From CAVZCK01 sp963798805 (GTDB lineage: Bacteria > Pseudomonadota > Alphaproteobacteria > Rhizobiales > Rhodomicrobiaceae): a stretch of DNA of 64,000 bases. Shown here piece after piece: positions 42,186 through 53,573 of this stretch (positions within the stretch are counted from its first letter, which is position 1; each line of letters opens with the position of its first letter). The notes beneath the pieces were generated by a model that saw only the letters and a program-made list of their open reading frames with translations, made no database searches and was not told where the DNA came from. Both the position numbers and the translations under genes were made by a program. Location: NCBI GenBank assembly GCA_963798805.1, contig CAWCVC010000010.1:1426001-1490000 (forward strand), in the 5' to 3' direction.

Positions 42186-42902
42186 ATGAACGGTTTCCTG
42201 ATCCTCGGATTTTTTGCCGGTATGGGGCATGCCCTCGAAGCGGATCACCTGGCCGCCGTCGGAGCCATGGCCGCGGGTCGCAGCTCGCCCAAGCGCCTCG
42301 CCTTCCTCGGTGCGCTCTGGGGGCTGGGCCACACCATCACGCTCTTCCTGCTTTGCTCGGCCGTCATTGTCTTCGGTTTCGTCCTGAACGATCGATCGGC
42401 CGCGGTGCTCGAATTCGCCGTCGGCGTGATGCTGGTGATCCTCGGCCTCGACGTGCTCCGCCGGATGCAGACGGCCAAGGTGCATTTTCATGTGCACGAT
42501 CATGGCAATGGGGCGCCTCATATCCACGCCCACAGCCATCTGGGCTCGACCTTGCCGCACGCCCAGGATCCGCACGACCACAAGCACCCGAAGGGCTTCC
42601 CGGTCAAGCCGCTGCTCGTCGGATTGGTGCATGGCGCGGCGGGGTCCGCCGGCCTCCTGGCGCTCGCACTTGCCGCCTCGCGCGACACCTGGCTTGCGAT
42701 CTTCTATGTGCTTATTTTCGGCCTCGGCTCGATGTGCGGCATGGCCACACTGACATTTGTCGTCTCCTGGCCGCTCGGCATCGCGGAACGCAGCGCAAAA
42801 TGGCTCCATCGCGGCCTTCACATCGCCATAAGCTGCGTCGCGATCGGGCTCGGGCTGAGCGTCATCTTCCAGGCCGGGCATATTGTCTGGGGAAGCGCCT
42901 GA
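42186..42902 (+). CDS. Nickel/cobalt permease-like protein (NicO/HupE-UreH-type)
   Basis: The 238-residue protein has about six membrane segments. It carries the metal-binding HALEADHLAAV (Hx4DH) motif in the first and a second conserved GLVHGAAGSAGLL segment, with a His-rich cytosolic loop in between (HFHVHDHG, HIHAHSHLG, HDHKHPKG). It most likely imports Ni2+ for the hydrogenase; cobalt cannot be excluded. I chose the ATG at 42186 because the motif then follows closely; an earlier start in hypE is possible. Its stop overlaps hypA (TGATG). Confidence 0.87.
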   Translation: MNGFLILGFFAGMGHALEADHLAAVGAMAAGRSSPKRLAFLGALWGLGHTITLFLLCSAVIVFGFVLNDRSAAVLEFAVGVMLVILGLDVLRRMQTAKVHFHVHDHGNGAPHIHAHSHLGSTLPHAQDPHDHKHPKGFPVKPLLVGLVHGAAGSAGLLALALAASRDTWLAIFYVLIFGLGSMCGMATLTFVVSWPLGIAERSAKWLHRGLHIAISCVAIGLGLSVIFQAGHIVWGSA

Positions 42903-43279
42903 TGCACGAACTCGGCATCACGCAGAATGTCGTCGCGATCATTGCCGAGCACGCCAAGGGACGGTCGGTCAGCCGCGTCGTGCTCGAGGTCGGAAGCTTT
43001 AGCGGCGTGATGCCTGATGCGCTGGAATTCTGTTTCGACGTCGCCGCGAAAGGCACCCCGCTGGACGGCGCCGTGCTCGAGATTCGCCGCATTGAGGCGC
43101 GGGCGCACTGCAGAGCGTGCGGCGCGGAATTCACGCAAAGCACCTTGTTTTCGCCTTGCCGCTGCGGCTCGCATGCGGTCGAGCGGCTGAGCGGCGAGGA
43201 ATTGAAGATCAAAGAATACGAACTTGCGCCGGAGCCGGATCCGGCGCAGGAAAAGCGACCGCGGACGGCCCTGCATTGA
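42902..43279 (+). CDS. hypA: Hydrogenase nickel incorporation protein HypA
   Basis: The 125-residue product has the nickel-binding MHELGIT N-terminus with His2 and a zinc domain with CRACGAEF and SPCRCGSH. It hands nickel to the large subunit with HypB. The C-terminal 15 residues extend beyond most HypA proteins. It begins inside the stop of the permease gene. Confidence 0.95.
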   Translation: MHELGITQNVVAIIAEHAKGRSVSRVVLEVGSFSGVMPDALEFCFDVAAKGTPLDGAVLEIRRIEARAHCRACGAEFTQSTLFSPCRCGSHAVERLSGEELKIKEYELAPEPDPAQEKRPRTALH

Positions 43280-43306
43280 CGGCCGCTCCGGCGCAAGGAG
43301 GTGGAT

Positions 43307-44224
43307 ATGTGCGAAAGCTGCGGTTGCTCTGAAGGCGCGAAGGTAACGCTGACAAATCTGCGCACCGGTGCGACGGCCGAGATCGCGGGCGATCACCGGC
43401 ACGCCCATTGCCATGACCACGACCACCACGATCATGATCATCATCACGCCGATCATAATCATTCCCACGGCCACAATCATAGCGATCACGATCACCATCA
43501 TCACGCCCACGACCATGGCCATCTGCATGAGCACGGCCACGCGCACACCCACGGCCATGTCGTCGAGCTCGGCCAGGCCATTCTGCAGAAGAACAATGAG
43601 CTGGCCGCGCGCAACCGCGCCTGGTTTGCGGGGCGCGAAATCCTGGCGCTCAATCTCGTCAGCTCGCCTGGCGCGGGCAAGACCACGCTGCTCGAGCGCA
43701 CCATCCGGGAGCAGGGCGACACGCACGGCTTCTATGTCATCGAAGGCGACCAGGCGACCGCGAAGGACGGCGAACGCATCGAGGCCGCGGGCGCACCTGC
43801 CGTCCAGGTCAATACCGGCACCGGCTGTCACCTGGAAGCCGATATGATCGCCCGCGCGCTCAAGGAGCTGGCGCCGGCTTTCCGCTCGGTGGTGATGATC
43901 GAGAATGTCGGCAATCTCGTCTGCCCAGCCCTGTTCGACCTTGGCGAACGCGCGAAGGTCGCCATCATTTCGGTGACCGAAGGCGAGGATAAGGCGCTCA
44001 AATATCCGCATATGTTCCAGGCCTCGCGCCTCGTGCTCATCAACAAGATCGACCTCCTCCCCTATCTGCAATTCGACATCGGCCAATGCGTCGAAAACAT
44101 CCGCGCCGTGAATCCCGACGCCGAGATTTTGCAGCTCTCTGCGACCAGCGGCGAGGGAATGGACGGCTGGTACGCCTGGATCGCCGCGCAGAGCACCGCG
44201 GCGCGCAACGAGGCCGTTCTGTAG
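43307..44224 (+). CDS. hypB: Hydrogenase nickel incorporation GTPase HypB
   Basis: The 305-residue GTPase has an N-terminal CESCGC metal site and a long histidine-rich nickel-storage stretch (residues about 25-85, with roughly half the residues His, mostly HDH and HHH runs). The G domain follows with P-loop SSPGAGKTTLLE, EGDQATAKDG and the NKIDLLPY specificity motif. It supplies nickel with GTP hydrolysis. AAGGAGGT stands immediately upstream, a strong ribosome-binding site. It is the last gene of the hyp operon. Confidence 0.96.
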   Translation: MCESCGCSEGAKVTLTNLRTGATAEIAGDHRHAHCHDHDHHDHDHHHADHNHSHGHNHSDHDHHHHAHDHGHLHEHGHAHTHGHVVELGQAILQKNNELAARNRAWFAGREILALNLVSSPGAGKTTLLERTIREQGDTHGFYVIEGDQATAKDGERIEAAGAPAVQVNTGTGCHLEADMIARALKELAPAFRSVVMIENVGNLVCPALFDLGERAKVAIISVTEGEDKALKYPHMFQASRLVLINKIDLLPYLQFDIGQCVENIRAVNPDAEILQLSATSGEGMDGWYAWIAAQSTAARNEAVL

Positions 44225-44437
44225 CGGCCGGCAAGCCTTACAGCGACGTTGCGAACTGTCCGGCTGAGACGCCGCGATGCATTCTCGAGGCTCGCTCGCT
44301 TCTGCGTTGCCCGGCTCGGCCCCTCAACTGTCCTTCGATGACGGTTACATATTGCGCCCGCGGCTGAACTGTCGATCATGGCAGGCTGGCGACCTGGTCG
44401 TCTCCAGCCGTCCACGCGAAGGAAGGCGCTTTCAAAA

Positions 44438-47158
<2,721 letters not shown>

Positions 47159-47160
47159 GG

Positions 47161-47859
47161 CTAGACTGCCGTCCCGAACAGCCGGCCGATTGCGGCGGTC
47201 ACGACAAGGGCCAGCGCGCCCCAGAAGGTGACCCTGGCGATGGCGCGAAGACTGTTTGCACCGCCCACCCAGGCGCCGAGCGCTCCCAATATGGCGAGCG
47301 CAATCAGCGTCGCCGCGGCGACCGCGGCGATGACGTAGCCTGCCGGAGCGATAAGGGCGACCAGCAGGGGCAGAATGGCTCCGGCAGCGAATGTCACCGC
47401 CGAGGTGAACGCCGCTTGGACCGGCCGCGCCGCCGTCGCCGTCGACACGCCGAGCTCGTCGCGCATATGCGCCTCAAGCGCATTGTGGCGCATCAGCTGC
47501 TCGGCCACCTCCCTCGCCAGCGCCTTGTCGAGACCACGCTTCTCATAGATGCCGGTCAGCTCATCGAGCTCGGCTGCGGGCTCCTCCTGAAGCTCCCGGC
47601 GTTCACGGACGAGGTCGGCCGCTTCGGTATCCGCCTGCGAGCTGACCGAGACATATTCGCCGGCCGCCATCGACATCGCGCCTGCAACGAGCCCTGCGGT
47701 GCCAGCGATGAGGATCTCGGTTTTCCCGGTTGCGGCTGCGGCGACGCCGACGATCAGGCTGGCGGTGGAGACGATGCCGTCATTGGCGCCGAGCACCGCC
47801 GCCCGCAGCCAGCCGATGCGCGCGATTAGATGCACTTCATGGTGGGGGCGCGTTGGCAT
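47161..47859 (-). CDS. VIT1/CCC1-family transporter
   Basis: The 232-residue protein has five hydrophobic segments and the family start RAAVLGANDGIVSTASLIVGVAAA, then SMAAGEYVSVSSQADTE and a charged cytosolic helix pair (VRERRELQEE...). VIT/CCC1 proteins move Fe2+ or Mn2+ across membranes; in bacteria they are little studied. Its stop is two bases from that of the cation ATPase, and a universal stress protein lies upstream on the same strand. Confidence 0.9.
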   Translation of the reverse strand: MPTRPHHEVHLIARIGWLRAAVLGANDGIVSTASLIVGVAAAATGKTEILIAGTAGLVAGAMSMAAGEYVSVSSQADTEAADLVRERRELQEEPAAELDELTGIYEKRGLDKALAREVAEQLMRHNALEAHMRDELGVSTATAARPVQAAFTSAVTFAAGAILPLLVALIAPAGYVIAAVAAATLIALAILGALGAWVGGANSLRAIARVTFWGALALVVTAAIGRLFGTAV

Positions 47860-47872
47860 TATGCAATCCGGG

Positions 47873-48301
47873 TTATTTGACCAGCGTCACGGGGAGCTTG
47901 GTGAGATGGATGACCTTATTTGCAACCGAGCCCATGACGAGATTGCCGATGACGCTCATGCCGCGCGTTCCCATTACGATCCCTTCGCAGCCCTTCTCTT
48001 CGGCGTATTCGACCAGCACATGCGGCACGTCGCCGACTAGGATTTCGGTGGTGAACTTCACCCCCGCCGCTTTGGCAAGTTCTGTGGCGGCGTTGAGAAT
48101 GTCCTCACCGTGCCGCCGCTGCATCTCTTTCGCCTTCTCCTCGGAGAGATAGACCGCGATTTCGCCATAGACGAGCGGTTGCTCGTGCGCGTTGACGATG
48201 TGAAGCTCGATCGACGGGTCCGCCTGCGCCAGATGAATGGCGTATTTCAGCGCGCGCGTTGCGTTACCGGAGCTGTCGATGGGCACAAGGAGCTTGCGCA
48301 T
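47873..48301 (-). CDS. Universal stress protein (UspA family)
   Basis: The 142-residue protein is a single Usp domain with KLLVPIDSSGNA at the start and the nucleotide-binding GTRGMSVIGNLVMGSVANKVI (G-x2-G-x9-GS) at the end, so it should bind ATP. It lies 14 bases upstream of the VIT gene and is probably co-transcribed with it. Confidence 0.92.
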   Translation of the reverse strand: MRKLLVPIDSSGNATRALKYAIHLAQADPSIELHIVNAHEQPLVYGEIAVYLSEEKAKEMQRRHGEDILNAATELAKAAGVKFTTEILVGDVPHVLVEYAEEKGCEGIVMGTRGMSVIGNLVMGSVANKVIHLTKLPVTLVK

Positions 48302-48434
48302 GAAGAGCGATCCTCGAAGGCTGAAACGCAGTTGACCGATACTATACCGGAGATACTCTCGGCTCGGCTTTGAAATCCGTCAACCCTTTGAATTGCCCAC
48401 TTCGAGACGCCATTCCGCGGCGTCCCGGTCGAAC

Positions 48435-49469
48435 TCAATGCCGGCGGAAATCGCGCACGGCGGCAATGAACGCATCCACATCCGCGGCTTCCGTGTTGAA
48501 GGCAGTGACGAGCCGAACGCAATTGCCGCTCCAGCGATAGAACCTGAAGCCCTTTTCATAAAGATCGCTGATGAGTGCGTCCGCAAGCTCGGGGAAGACT
48601 GCGTTCGTCTCGACCCTATATCGCAGAGTGACGCCTGGAAGTCCCCTCAGCCCATCCGCAAGGCGCTGGGCCATCGCATTGGCATGGCGCGCATTGCGCA
48701 GCCAGAGGTCCTGCGCGAGATAAGCTTCGAGCTGGGTCGATACGAAGCGCATTTTGGAGAGCAGATGGCCTCCGCGCTTGCGCCGGAAGGCGCAATCGGC
48801 CGCGCGCTCCTTATCGAAAAAGATCAGCGCTTCGGCGGCCATGGCCCCGTTCTTGGTTGCCCCGAACGACAGCACATCGACACCGGCTTTCCAGGTGATT
48901 TCGGCCGGTGAAACGCCGAGATGAACCACGGCATTGGCGAAGCGTGCGCCGTCCATATGAACGCCGAGGCGGTGCCGCCGGGCGACCTCGGCGATCGCCG
49001 CGACCTCCTCCGGGCGGTAGACGGTGCCCGCTTCGGTCGCCTGAGTCAGACTGACGGCGCGGGGCTGCATGTCGTGCACCGGGCTGCCTTCCTCGGGCAG
49101 CAGCGCCGTAAGCTGCTCCGCTGCGATCTTGCCCTCCGGCCCCGGAAGTCCGGTGACGCGGGCGCCGCCGGCGTAAAATTCCGGGGCTCCGCATTCATTG
49201 ACGGCGATATGCGCCTCTGCATGGCAGAAGATCACGCCCCAGGGCGGCACGAGGCTGGCGAGGGCGAGCGCGTTGGCGGCCGTGCCGGTGATCAGCGGAA
49301 AAACCGTCACCTCGCGCTCGAAAATCTCGGAGAAGCGCCGCATCACCCGCGCGGTTACCTCATCCTCGCCATAAGAGGTCGCAGCGCCATGATTGGCGGC
49401 GGCAAGCGCTTCGAAGATCTCAGGCGAAACGCCCGCGACATTGTCGCTGCAGAAATTCATCGGGCTCAT
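48435..49469 (-). CDS. Low-specificity threonine aldolase-like PLP enzyme
   Basis: The 344-residue fold type I PLP enzyme has FCSDNVAGVSPE at the N-terminus, HVDGAR-like MDGARFANAV, and the cofactor lysine in SFGATKNGAMAAE. This matches low-specificity L-threonine aldolase (LtaE family, beta-eliminating lyase), cleaving threonine to glycine and acetaldehyde; a related aldolase activity is possible. It is an isolated minus-strand gene. Confidence 0.88.
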   Translation of the reverse strand: MSPMNFCSDNVAGVSPEIFEALAAANHGAATSYGEDEVTARVMRRFSEIFEREVTVFPLITGTAANALALASLVPPWGVIFCHAEAHIAVNECGAPEFYAGGARVTGLPGPEGKIAAEQLTALLPEEGSPVHDMQPRAVSLTQATEAGTVYRPEEVAAIAEVARRHRLGVHMDGARFANAVVHLGVSPAEITWKAGVDVLSFGATKNGAMAAEALIFFDKERAADCAFRRKRGGHLLSKMRFVSTQLEAYLAQDLWLRNARHANAMAQRLADGLRGLPGVTLRYRVETNAVFPELADALISDLYEKGFRFYRWSGNCVRLVTAFNTEAADVDAFIAAVRDFRRH

Positions 49470-49493
49470 CTCCGGACAGTCTGGCGCGGCGGC

Positions 49494-49598
49494 CTAGAGC
49501 GGCGAACTTCTAATCGGAATCGGAGGCGCCGCTCTATCTATTTGTTTTGGCATCGGATTTGTCCGAAAACCGCTTCACTTTTCGGTCCGATGCTCTAG
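49494..49598. repeat. CTAGAGC-bounded palindromic element (Rhizobiales REP-like)
   Basis: The element begins CTAGAGC (49494-49500) and ends GCTCTAG (49592-49598). Inside are two hairpins, GAGCGGCG/CGCCGCTC and GCATCGGA...TCCGAAAA / CTTTTCGGTCCGATGC. The CCGAAAACCG..CTTTTCGG core resembles the abundant intergenic palindrome of Hyphomicrobiales genomes. It lies between the threonine aldolase and receiver genes. Confidence 0.75.
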
Positions 49599-49692
49599 CC
49601 GGAGCCGCCGTTTTGAAGCGCCCCGATACTGCAATTGACAAACGCGATTGTCACGCCGCAAGACGCCGCGTTCCCGACACACCCGAGCCGGC

Positions 49693-50055
49693 TCAATCCT
49701 CCTGGGGAAGCATCGTCCTGATAGCATCGACAAGCGCGTCCGCCTCGAAGGGCTTGCGGATCAGCGGCACGTCGGCAAATTCGGCGGGGAGATAGTCGCG
49801 CCCGTAACCCGATACGAAAATGAATGGGATGGCGCTCGCCCGCAGCCGCGCCGCGACCCTCTCGGCAAACTCGCCATTCAGGTTCCCGTCGACCACGGCT
49901 GCGTCGGGAGCCTCGCTGTCGATCAGTTGCACCGCCGTACAGCAACGGCCGACCGGGCCGAGCGTTTCAACGCCCGCGTCCGATAAGATCGTCTGCATGT
50001 CGAGACCGATGACGTAATCGTCTTCGACTATCAGGATACGCTTTGCTCTCGCCAT
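49693..50055 (-). CDS. Single-domain response regulator
   Basis: The 120-residue protein is a receiver domain alone: ILIVEDDYVIGLDM (acidic pocket), AAVVDGNLNGE with the phospho-acceptor Asp, and IRKPFEADAL with the conserved Lys. It is the last gene of the kai operon and overlaps the end of the kinase gene by 25 bases. It is the likely phosphorylation partner of that HWE kinase; with no output domain it probably relays the signal by protein contact. Confidence 0.92.
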   Translation of the reverse strand: MARAKRILIVEDDYVIGLDMQTILSDAGVETLGPVGRCCTAVQLIDSEAPDAAVVDGNLNGEFAERVAARLRASAIPFIFVSGYGRDYLPAEFADVPLIRKPFEADALVDAIRTMLPQED

Positions 50056-51518
50056 GACGTCTCATTCTCTGTCAGATCTAGCCGCCGGAGGGGAACGATC
50101 ATTTCACATCGCACACCGGCCGGCTCGAAGTGGATGGCCGCCGATCCGCCGATGGTGCTCAAACTGTGCTCGATCAGTTGCGAACCGAAGCCGCGCCGGC
50201 TCGGCGACGTGACGCGCGGACCGTCCGTCTCGCGCCATGTCAGCTGCAGTGTTTCCGAGGCGCGCTCATCACCCAGCTTCCATTCCAGGAGAACCTTGCC
50301 TTGCGACGACGTCAGTGCGCCGTGCTTACGCGCATTGGTGCCGAGCTCATGCAGCATCAGAGCGAGGACCAGCGCCGCCTGTGCGTCGAGCATGATATCC
50401 GGCCCGGTGCAGAGGATACGCGCGCGCGCTTCGCTCCCGATCAACAACTGCTCGCGGATAAGCGTGGCGACGTCGGCCCCCTGCCAGGCTCTTTGCGTCA
50501 GCACATCATGGGCCCGCGCCATGGCCTGAACGCGGCCCGAAAAGGTCGCGGCGAACTCCGCAGGCTCCGGTACATTGCGAAGCGTGTGGTTGGCGATCGA
50601 CTGAACGGCCGCAAGCGTGTTCTTGACGCGGTGACTGAGCTCGCCAAGCAGCATCTTCTGAGTCCGCTCCGCCGCCTTGCGCTCGGAGATGTCGTGCTCG
50701 ATGGCCGCATATCCGGCAAGCTCGCCTGCCTCGTTTCGCAAGGGGGCAAAGCTGAGGATCACGTGCAGCAGCGAACCGTCCTTGCGTCGCCGCGCCATGT
50801 CGGCTCTTGCCGGTGCATTCTCGCACCCGACGCGTGCCACCAGTTCGTCGAGCACGACCGCGTCCTGGTCGTCGCGGAGAATGCGCTCGGAACGGCCGAT
50901 GATCTCATGCGGCTCGTAGCCGTAGAGCCGGACCGCGCCTTGGTTCCAGGTCTCGACGGTGAGATCTGGACTGAGCGAATAGATGGCATCGCTGGTCGAA
51001 TCGAGAATCGCTTCGTGACGCTGCCAGAGCGTTTGGCGCGTCAGATCGGTCGCCACGAGGCAATGCACCGTCCGCTCGTCAATCATGAGAGGGGTCGAGC
51101 TCACATTGCAGGCGATCCAACTCTCATCGGAGCGACGCAATCGCAGCTCTCGGCCGGAGGATTGGTCGGCATCGATCAGCAGTTGGAGCTTGCCGCCCTC
51201 GACGAGCGGGACCAGCGATGACCCCACTATCCGCTCCGGTTTATCGCAGATCATCGATGCGAAGGCATCGTTGCAGTAAAGGATCGTCCCGTCTTCCGCT
51301 ATCGTGACCGCCCCTTCGCGCATTTGTTCGACGATCATGCGATAGGGCTCGTCCGCGCTCTTGAGCGTATAGATCTGAGGTCCGGTTTCACCTTCGACCA
51401 GAACGGCGTCGACCTCACCGCGGCGTATGGCCTGCAACGTCTCCTCTGCCTCGGCGAGGCGGATGCGCGTGTCCTGCAACTCACGCACCAGAGCGTCAAC
51501 GTCGCGGTTGCCTGTCAT
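50031..51518 (-). CDS. HWE-family sensor histidine kinase with PAS domains
   Basis: The 495-residue cytosolic kinase has an N-terminal coiled coil (LVRELQDTRIRLAEAEETLQ), three PAS-like domains (about 65-170, 180-285 with the LYGYEPHEIIGRSERIL core, and its PAC end ...HDISERKAAERT), and an HWE-type dimerisation domain with the phospho-His in LLGELSHRVKNTLAAVQSIA. An HWE ATPase domain with HELGTNARKHGAL follows. The ATG at 51518 overlaps the stop of kaiB1. No membrane segment is seen, so it senses internal signals. It is coupled to KaiB/KaiC by operon structure. Confidence 0.93.
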   Translation of the reverse strand: MTGNRDVDALVRELQDTRIRLAEAEETLQAIRRGEVDAVLVEGETGPQIYTLKSADEPYRMIVEQMREGAVTIAEDGTILYCNDAFASMICDKPERIVGSSLVPLVEGGKLQLLIDADQSSGRELRLRRSDESWIACNVSSTPLMIDERTVHCLVATDLTRQTLWQRHEAILDSTSDAIYSLSPDLTVETWNQGAVRLYGYEPHEIIGRSERILRDDQDAVVLDELVARVGCENAPARADMARRRKDGSLLHVILSFAPLRNEAGELAGYAAIEHDISERKAAERTQKMLLGELSHRVKNTLAAVQSIANHTLRNVPEPAEFAATFSGRVQAMARAHDVLTQRAWQGADVATLIREQLLIGSEARARILCTGPDIMLDAQAALVLALMLHELGTNARKHGALTSSQGKVLLEWKLGDERASETLQLTWRETDGPRVTSPSRRGFGSQLIEHSLSTIGGSAAIHFEPAGVRCEMIVPLRRLDLTENETSWREQSVS

Positions 51519-51814
51519 GCCGCCACCTTGATCGCCGCCCGCAAGGAGGCCGTGTTCGACATATCGCCTATGGCGTAGCGCGCGGGGTTTGGCCAATGGC
51601 GAAGGAGAGTCGGCGCAGCCACGACCTGGTCGACTTTGGCGCGCTCCGGGAAGCGGTAGAGATCGATGACCTCAAGCTCATAGAGCCCGGAAAGTTCCTG
51701 CTCGCAGAAGCGGCGCACGTTTTCAACGGCACGCAGCGAGCGAGCCGTGGCGCCCGTGACGAACAGCGTCAGCCGATAGCGGAGTGGAGCCAGCGCTGGG
51801 ATTGTATCTGTCAT
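51515..51814 (-). CDS. kaiB: KaiB-like protein 1 (divergent)
   Basis: A 99-residue thioredoxin-like KaiB protein: RLTLFVTGATARSLRAVENV, then YELEVIDLYRFPERAKVDQVVAAPTLLR and AIGDMSN. It is more divergent than its neighbour: Arg-His-Trp follows the LL in place of the usual VR-LP. KaiB binds KaiC during the phosphorylation cycle and can change fold. Its ATG touches the stop of the second kaiB gene. Confidence 0.9.
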   Translation of the reverse strand: MTDTIPALAPLRYRLTLFVTGATARSLRAVENVRRFCEQELSGLYELEVIDLYRFPERAKVDQVVAAPTLLRHWPNPARYAIGDMSNTASLRAAIKVAA

Positions 51815-52128
51815 CACGATGCACGGCGCGGTCGTATGTCTAGCCCAACAAGCACGCGCTCCTCGTTGGAAAGATCTCCTATGATTTTCTTGATCGGCTC
51901 GGGCAGACGCCGCACGAGAGTAGGCAACGCCAGAATCTGATCGCCGGCCGCAAGCTGAGGCCGCTGCAGCAGATCGATGACCTCGATCGTATATCTGCCG
52001 GCGAGATGCTCCTTGCAGATACGGTTGAGATTGGCGATGGCCGCCATTGACTTGCTGCTCTGCCCGGCAACATAGAGCCGCAGATTCCAATGATCCATTT
52101 GCGGGTCGTAAGGGTGGACGGTACTCAT
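51814..52128 (-). CDS. kaiB: KaiB-like protein 2 (canonical)
   Basis: A 104-residue KaiB with the standard pattern LRLYVAGQSSKSMAAIANL, RYTIEVIDLLQRPQLA, DQILALPTLVRRLPEP and KKIIGDLS. It starts at ATG 52128 overlapping the kaiC stop by three bases, and its stop abuts kaiB1. The order kaiC-kaiB2-kaiB1-kinase-receiver without kaiA is of the type seen in other alphaproteobacteria. Confidence 0.95.
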   Translation of the reverse strand: MSTVHPYDPQMDHWNLRLYVAGQSSKSMAAIANLNRICKEHLAGRYTIEVIDLLQRPQLAAGDQILALPTLVRRLPEPIKKIIGDLSNEERVLVGLDIRPRRAS

Positions 52129-53573
52129 GACGGGCCTTTCCTGGCGCTGACTTCGACTCCCCCTGCCCCGATCAAGAGTTGGCGGACGTCGGCGGAGTGC
52201 GCCATTCCCCGCGACTTGATGATAAAGATCAGCCGCTCGAGGTCGTCGGCGCGGCGCAGATTCTTGACGCTGATCCATGTATCCATCAGCGAAGAGATGT
52301 TCAGGTCGGTCTGATCCTCGCTTTGCACGGTCAAGAACAGAGCCGTCGTGCCGAGCCCTTTGAGGTGATCGATCAGACGAAGCATCATCATACTCGACTG
52401 GCCCAGCGTGCCGCTTAGCTGCAGCGCCGAAAGCGGATCGATCACGACCACATCGGGTCTGACCGTCTGCAGGCCGTGCAGCATGGTCGCGAGATGCATT
52501 TCCAGGCCTTGCAGCGTCGGTCGCGCGGCGCGTATCGCCAGATTCCCGCCGGTGACTGCAAACTCTAAATCGATCCCGATCGAGCGCATGTTGCGAATGA
52601 GCTGCGGCTCGGATTCCTCGAAGGCGAAGTAAAGGCAGCGCTCGCCTCTTTGGCAAGTCGCGGCGGCAAAATGCGCCCCGATGCTGGTCTTGCCGGTGCC
52701 CGGGCCGCCGCTGACGAGAATGCTGGAGCCCTTGTAGTAGCCTTTGCCTTCCAGCATCTCATCGAGCCCGGCGATTCCGGTCGGCTGGCGCCGGTCCGAG
52801 ACACGATACCCAAGATGGATCGAAGTGACCGGCAGCAGCGTGATTCCGCTATCCTCGATCAGGAACGGATATTCGTCAGCGCCATGCGAGGAGCCGCGAT
52901 ATTTCACCACGCGCAGACGCCGGGTTGCGAGCTGGTCGTGAATGCGGTGGTCGAGGAGGATAACGCAGTCCGACACATATTCCTCGATGCCGTGGCGGGT
53001 CAGGCTGCCATTGCCTCGCTCCGCCGTGATGACGGTTGTCAGCTTCCGCTCCTTGAGCCAGCCGAACAGGCGCCGGAGCTCGGCGCGCAGAATGGCCTCG
53101 TCGGGAATGCCCGCGAACAGCGTATCGATGCTGTCGAGAACGACCCTTCTGGCTTTCACCTGATCGACTGCATGGCCGATGCGAATGAAAAGGCCTTCGA
53201 GGTCGAATTCGCCTGCCTCGACGATCGCCTGCCGGTCGAGGTGGACGTAGTCCATGGCAAGGAGGTTCTGCTCGCGCAGCGCCATGAGATCGATGCCCAG
53301 CAACTCGTGATTGACCGCGATCTCCGAGGTATCTTCGTCGAATGACACGAGCACACCCGGTTCGCCGTCGTGCAACGCGCCTTGGGCCAGAAACCCGACT
53401 GCGAGCAGAGTCTTGCCTGAGCCCGGCCCGCCGCAGACCAGGCTCGGGCGCCCCGCCGGGAGACCGCCGCCGGTAATCTCGTCCAGCCCTTTGATGCCGC
53501 TGGGAACCTTCTTCAGCACTTTCGCATCCTCGAACTTAATCCGAAGTAAATCAAGAAACCTGCATATAAGCAA
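52125..53573 (-). CDS. kaiC: Circadian-clock-type ATPase KaiC
   Basis: The 482-residue protein has two RecA-like domains. CI has Walker A GGPGSGKT (residues 48-55) and the catalytic position reads DED (79-81) where EE is usual; CII has GGPGTGKTS (289-297) and EE (319-320). The phosphorylation site region reads NISSLMDT, with Ser427-Ser428 where cyanobacterial KaiC has Ser-Thr, so autophosphorylation is plausible. It is probably a timer or stress/energy switch rather than a full clock, since no kaiA is present. The start could be a few codons downstream of 53573. Confidence 0.95.
   Translation of the reverse strand: MLICRFLDLLRIKFEDAKVLKKVPSGIKGLDEITGGGLPAGRPSLVCGGPGSGKTLLAVGFLAQGALHDGEPGVLVSFDEDTSEIAVNHELLGIDLMALREQNLLAMDYVHLDRQAIVEAGEFDLEGLFIRIGHAVDQVKARRVVLDSIDTLFAGIPDEAILRAELRRLFGWLKERKLTTVITAERGNGSLTRHGIEEYVSDCVILLDHRIHDQLATRRLRVVKYRGSSHGADEYPFLIEDSGITLLPVTSIHLGYRVSDRRQPTGIAGLDEMLEGKGYYKGSSILVSGGPGTGKTSIGAHFAAATCQRGERCLYFAFEESEPQLIRNMRSIGIDLEFAVTGGNLAIRAARPTLQGLEMHLATMLHGLQTVRPDVVVIDPLSALQLSGTLGQSSMMMLRLIDHLKGLGTTALFLTVQSEDQTDLNISSLMDTWISVKNLRRADDLERLIFIIKSRGMAHSADVRQLLIGAGGVEVSARKGPS

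Noticed and set aside
43400..43560. Repetitive CAT/CAC-rich stretch that looks like a simple repeat
   Set aside because: It is the codon run for the histidine-rich nickel-storage segment of HypB and is in frame.
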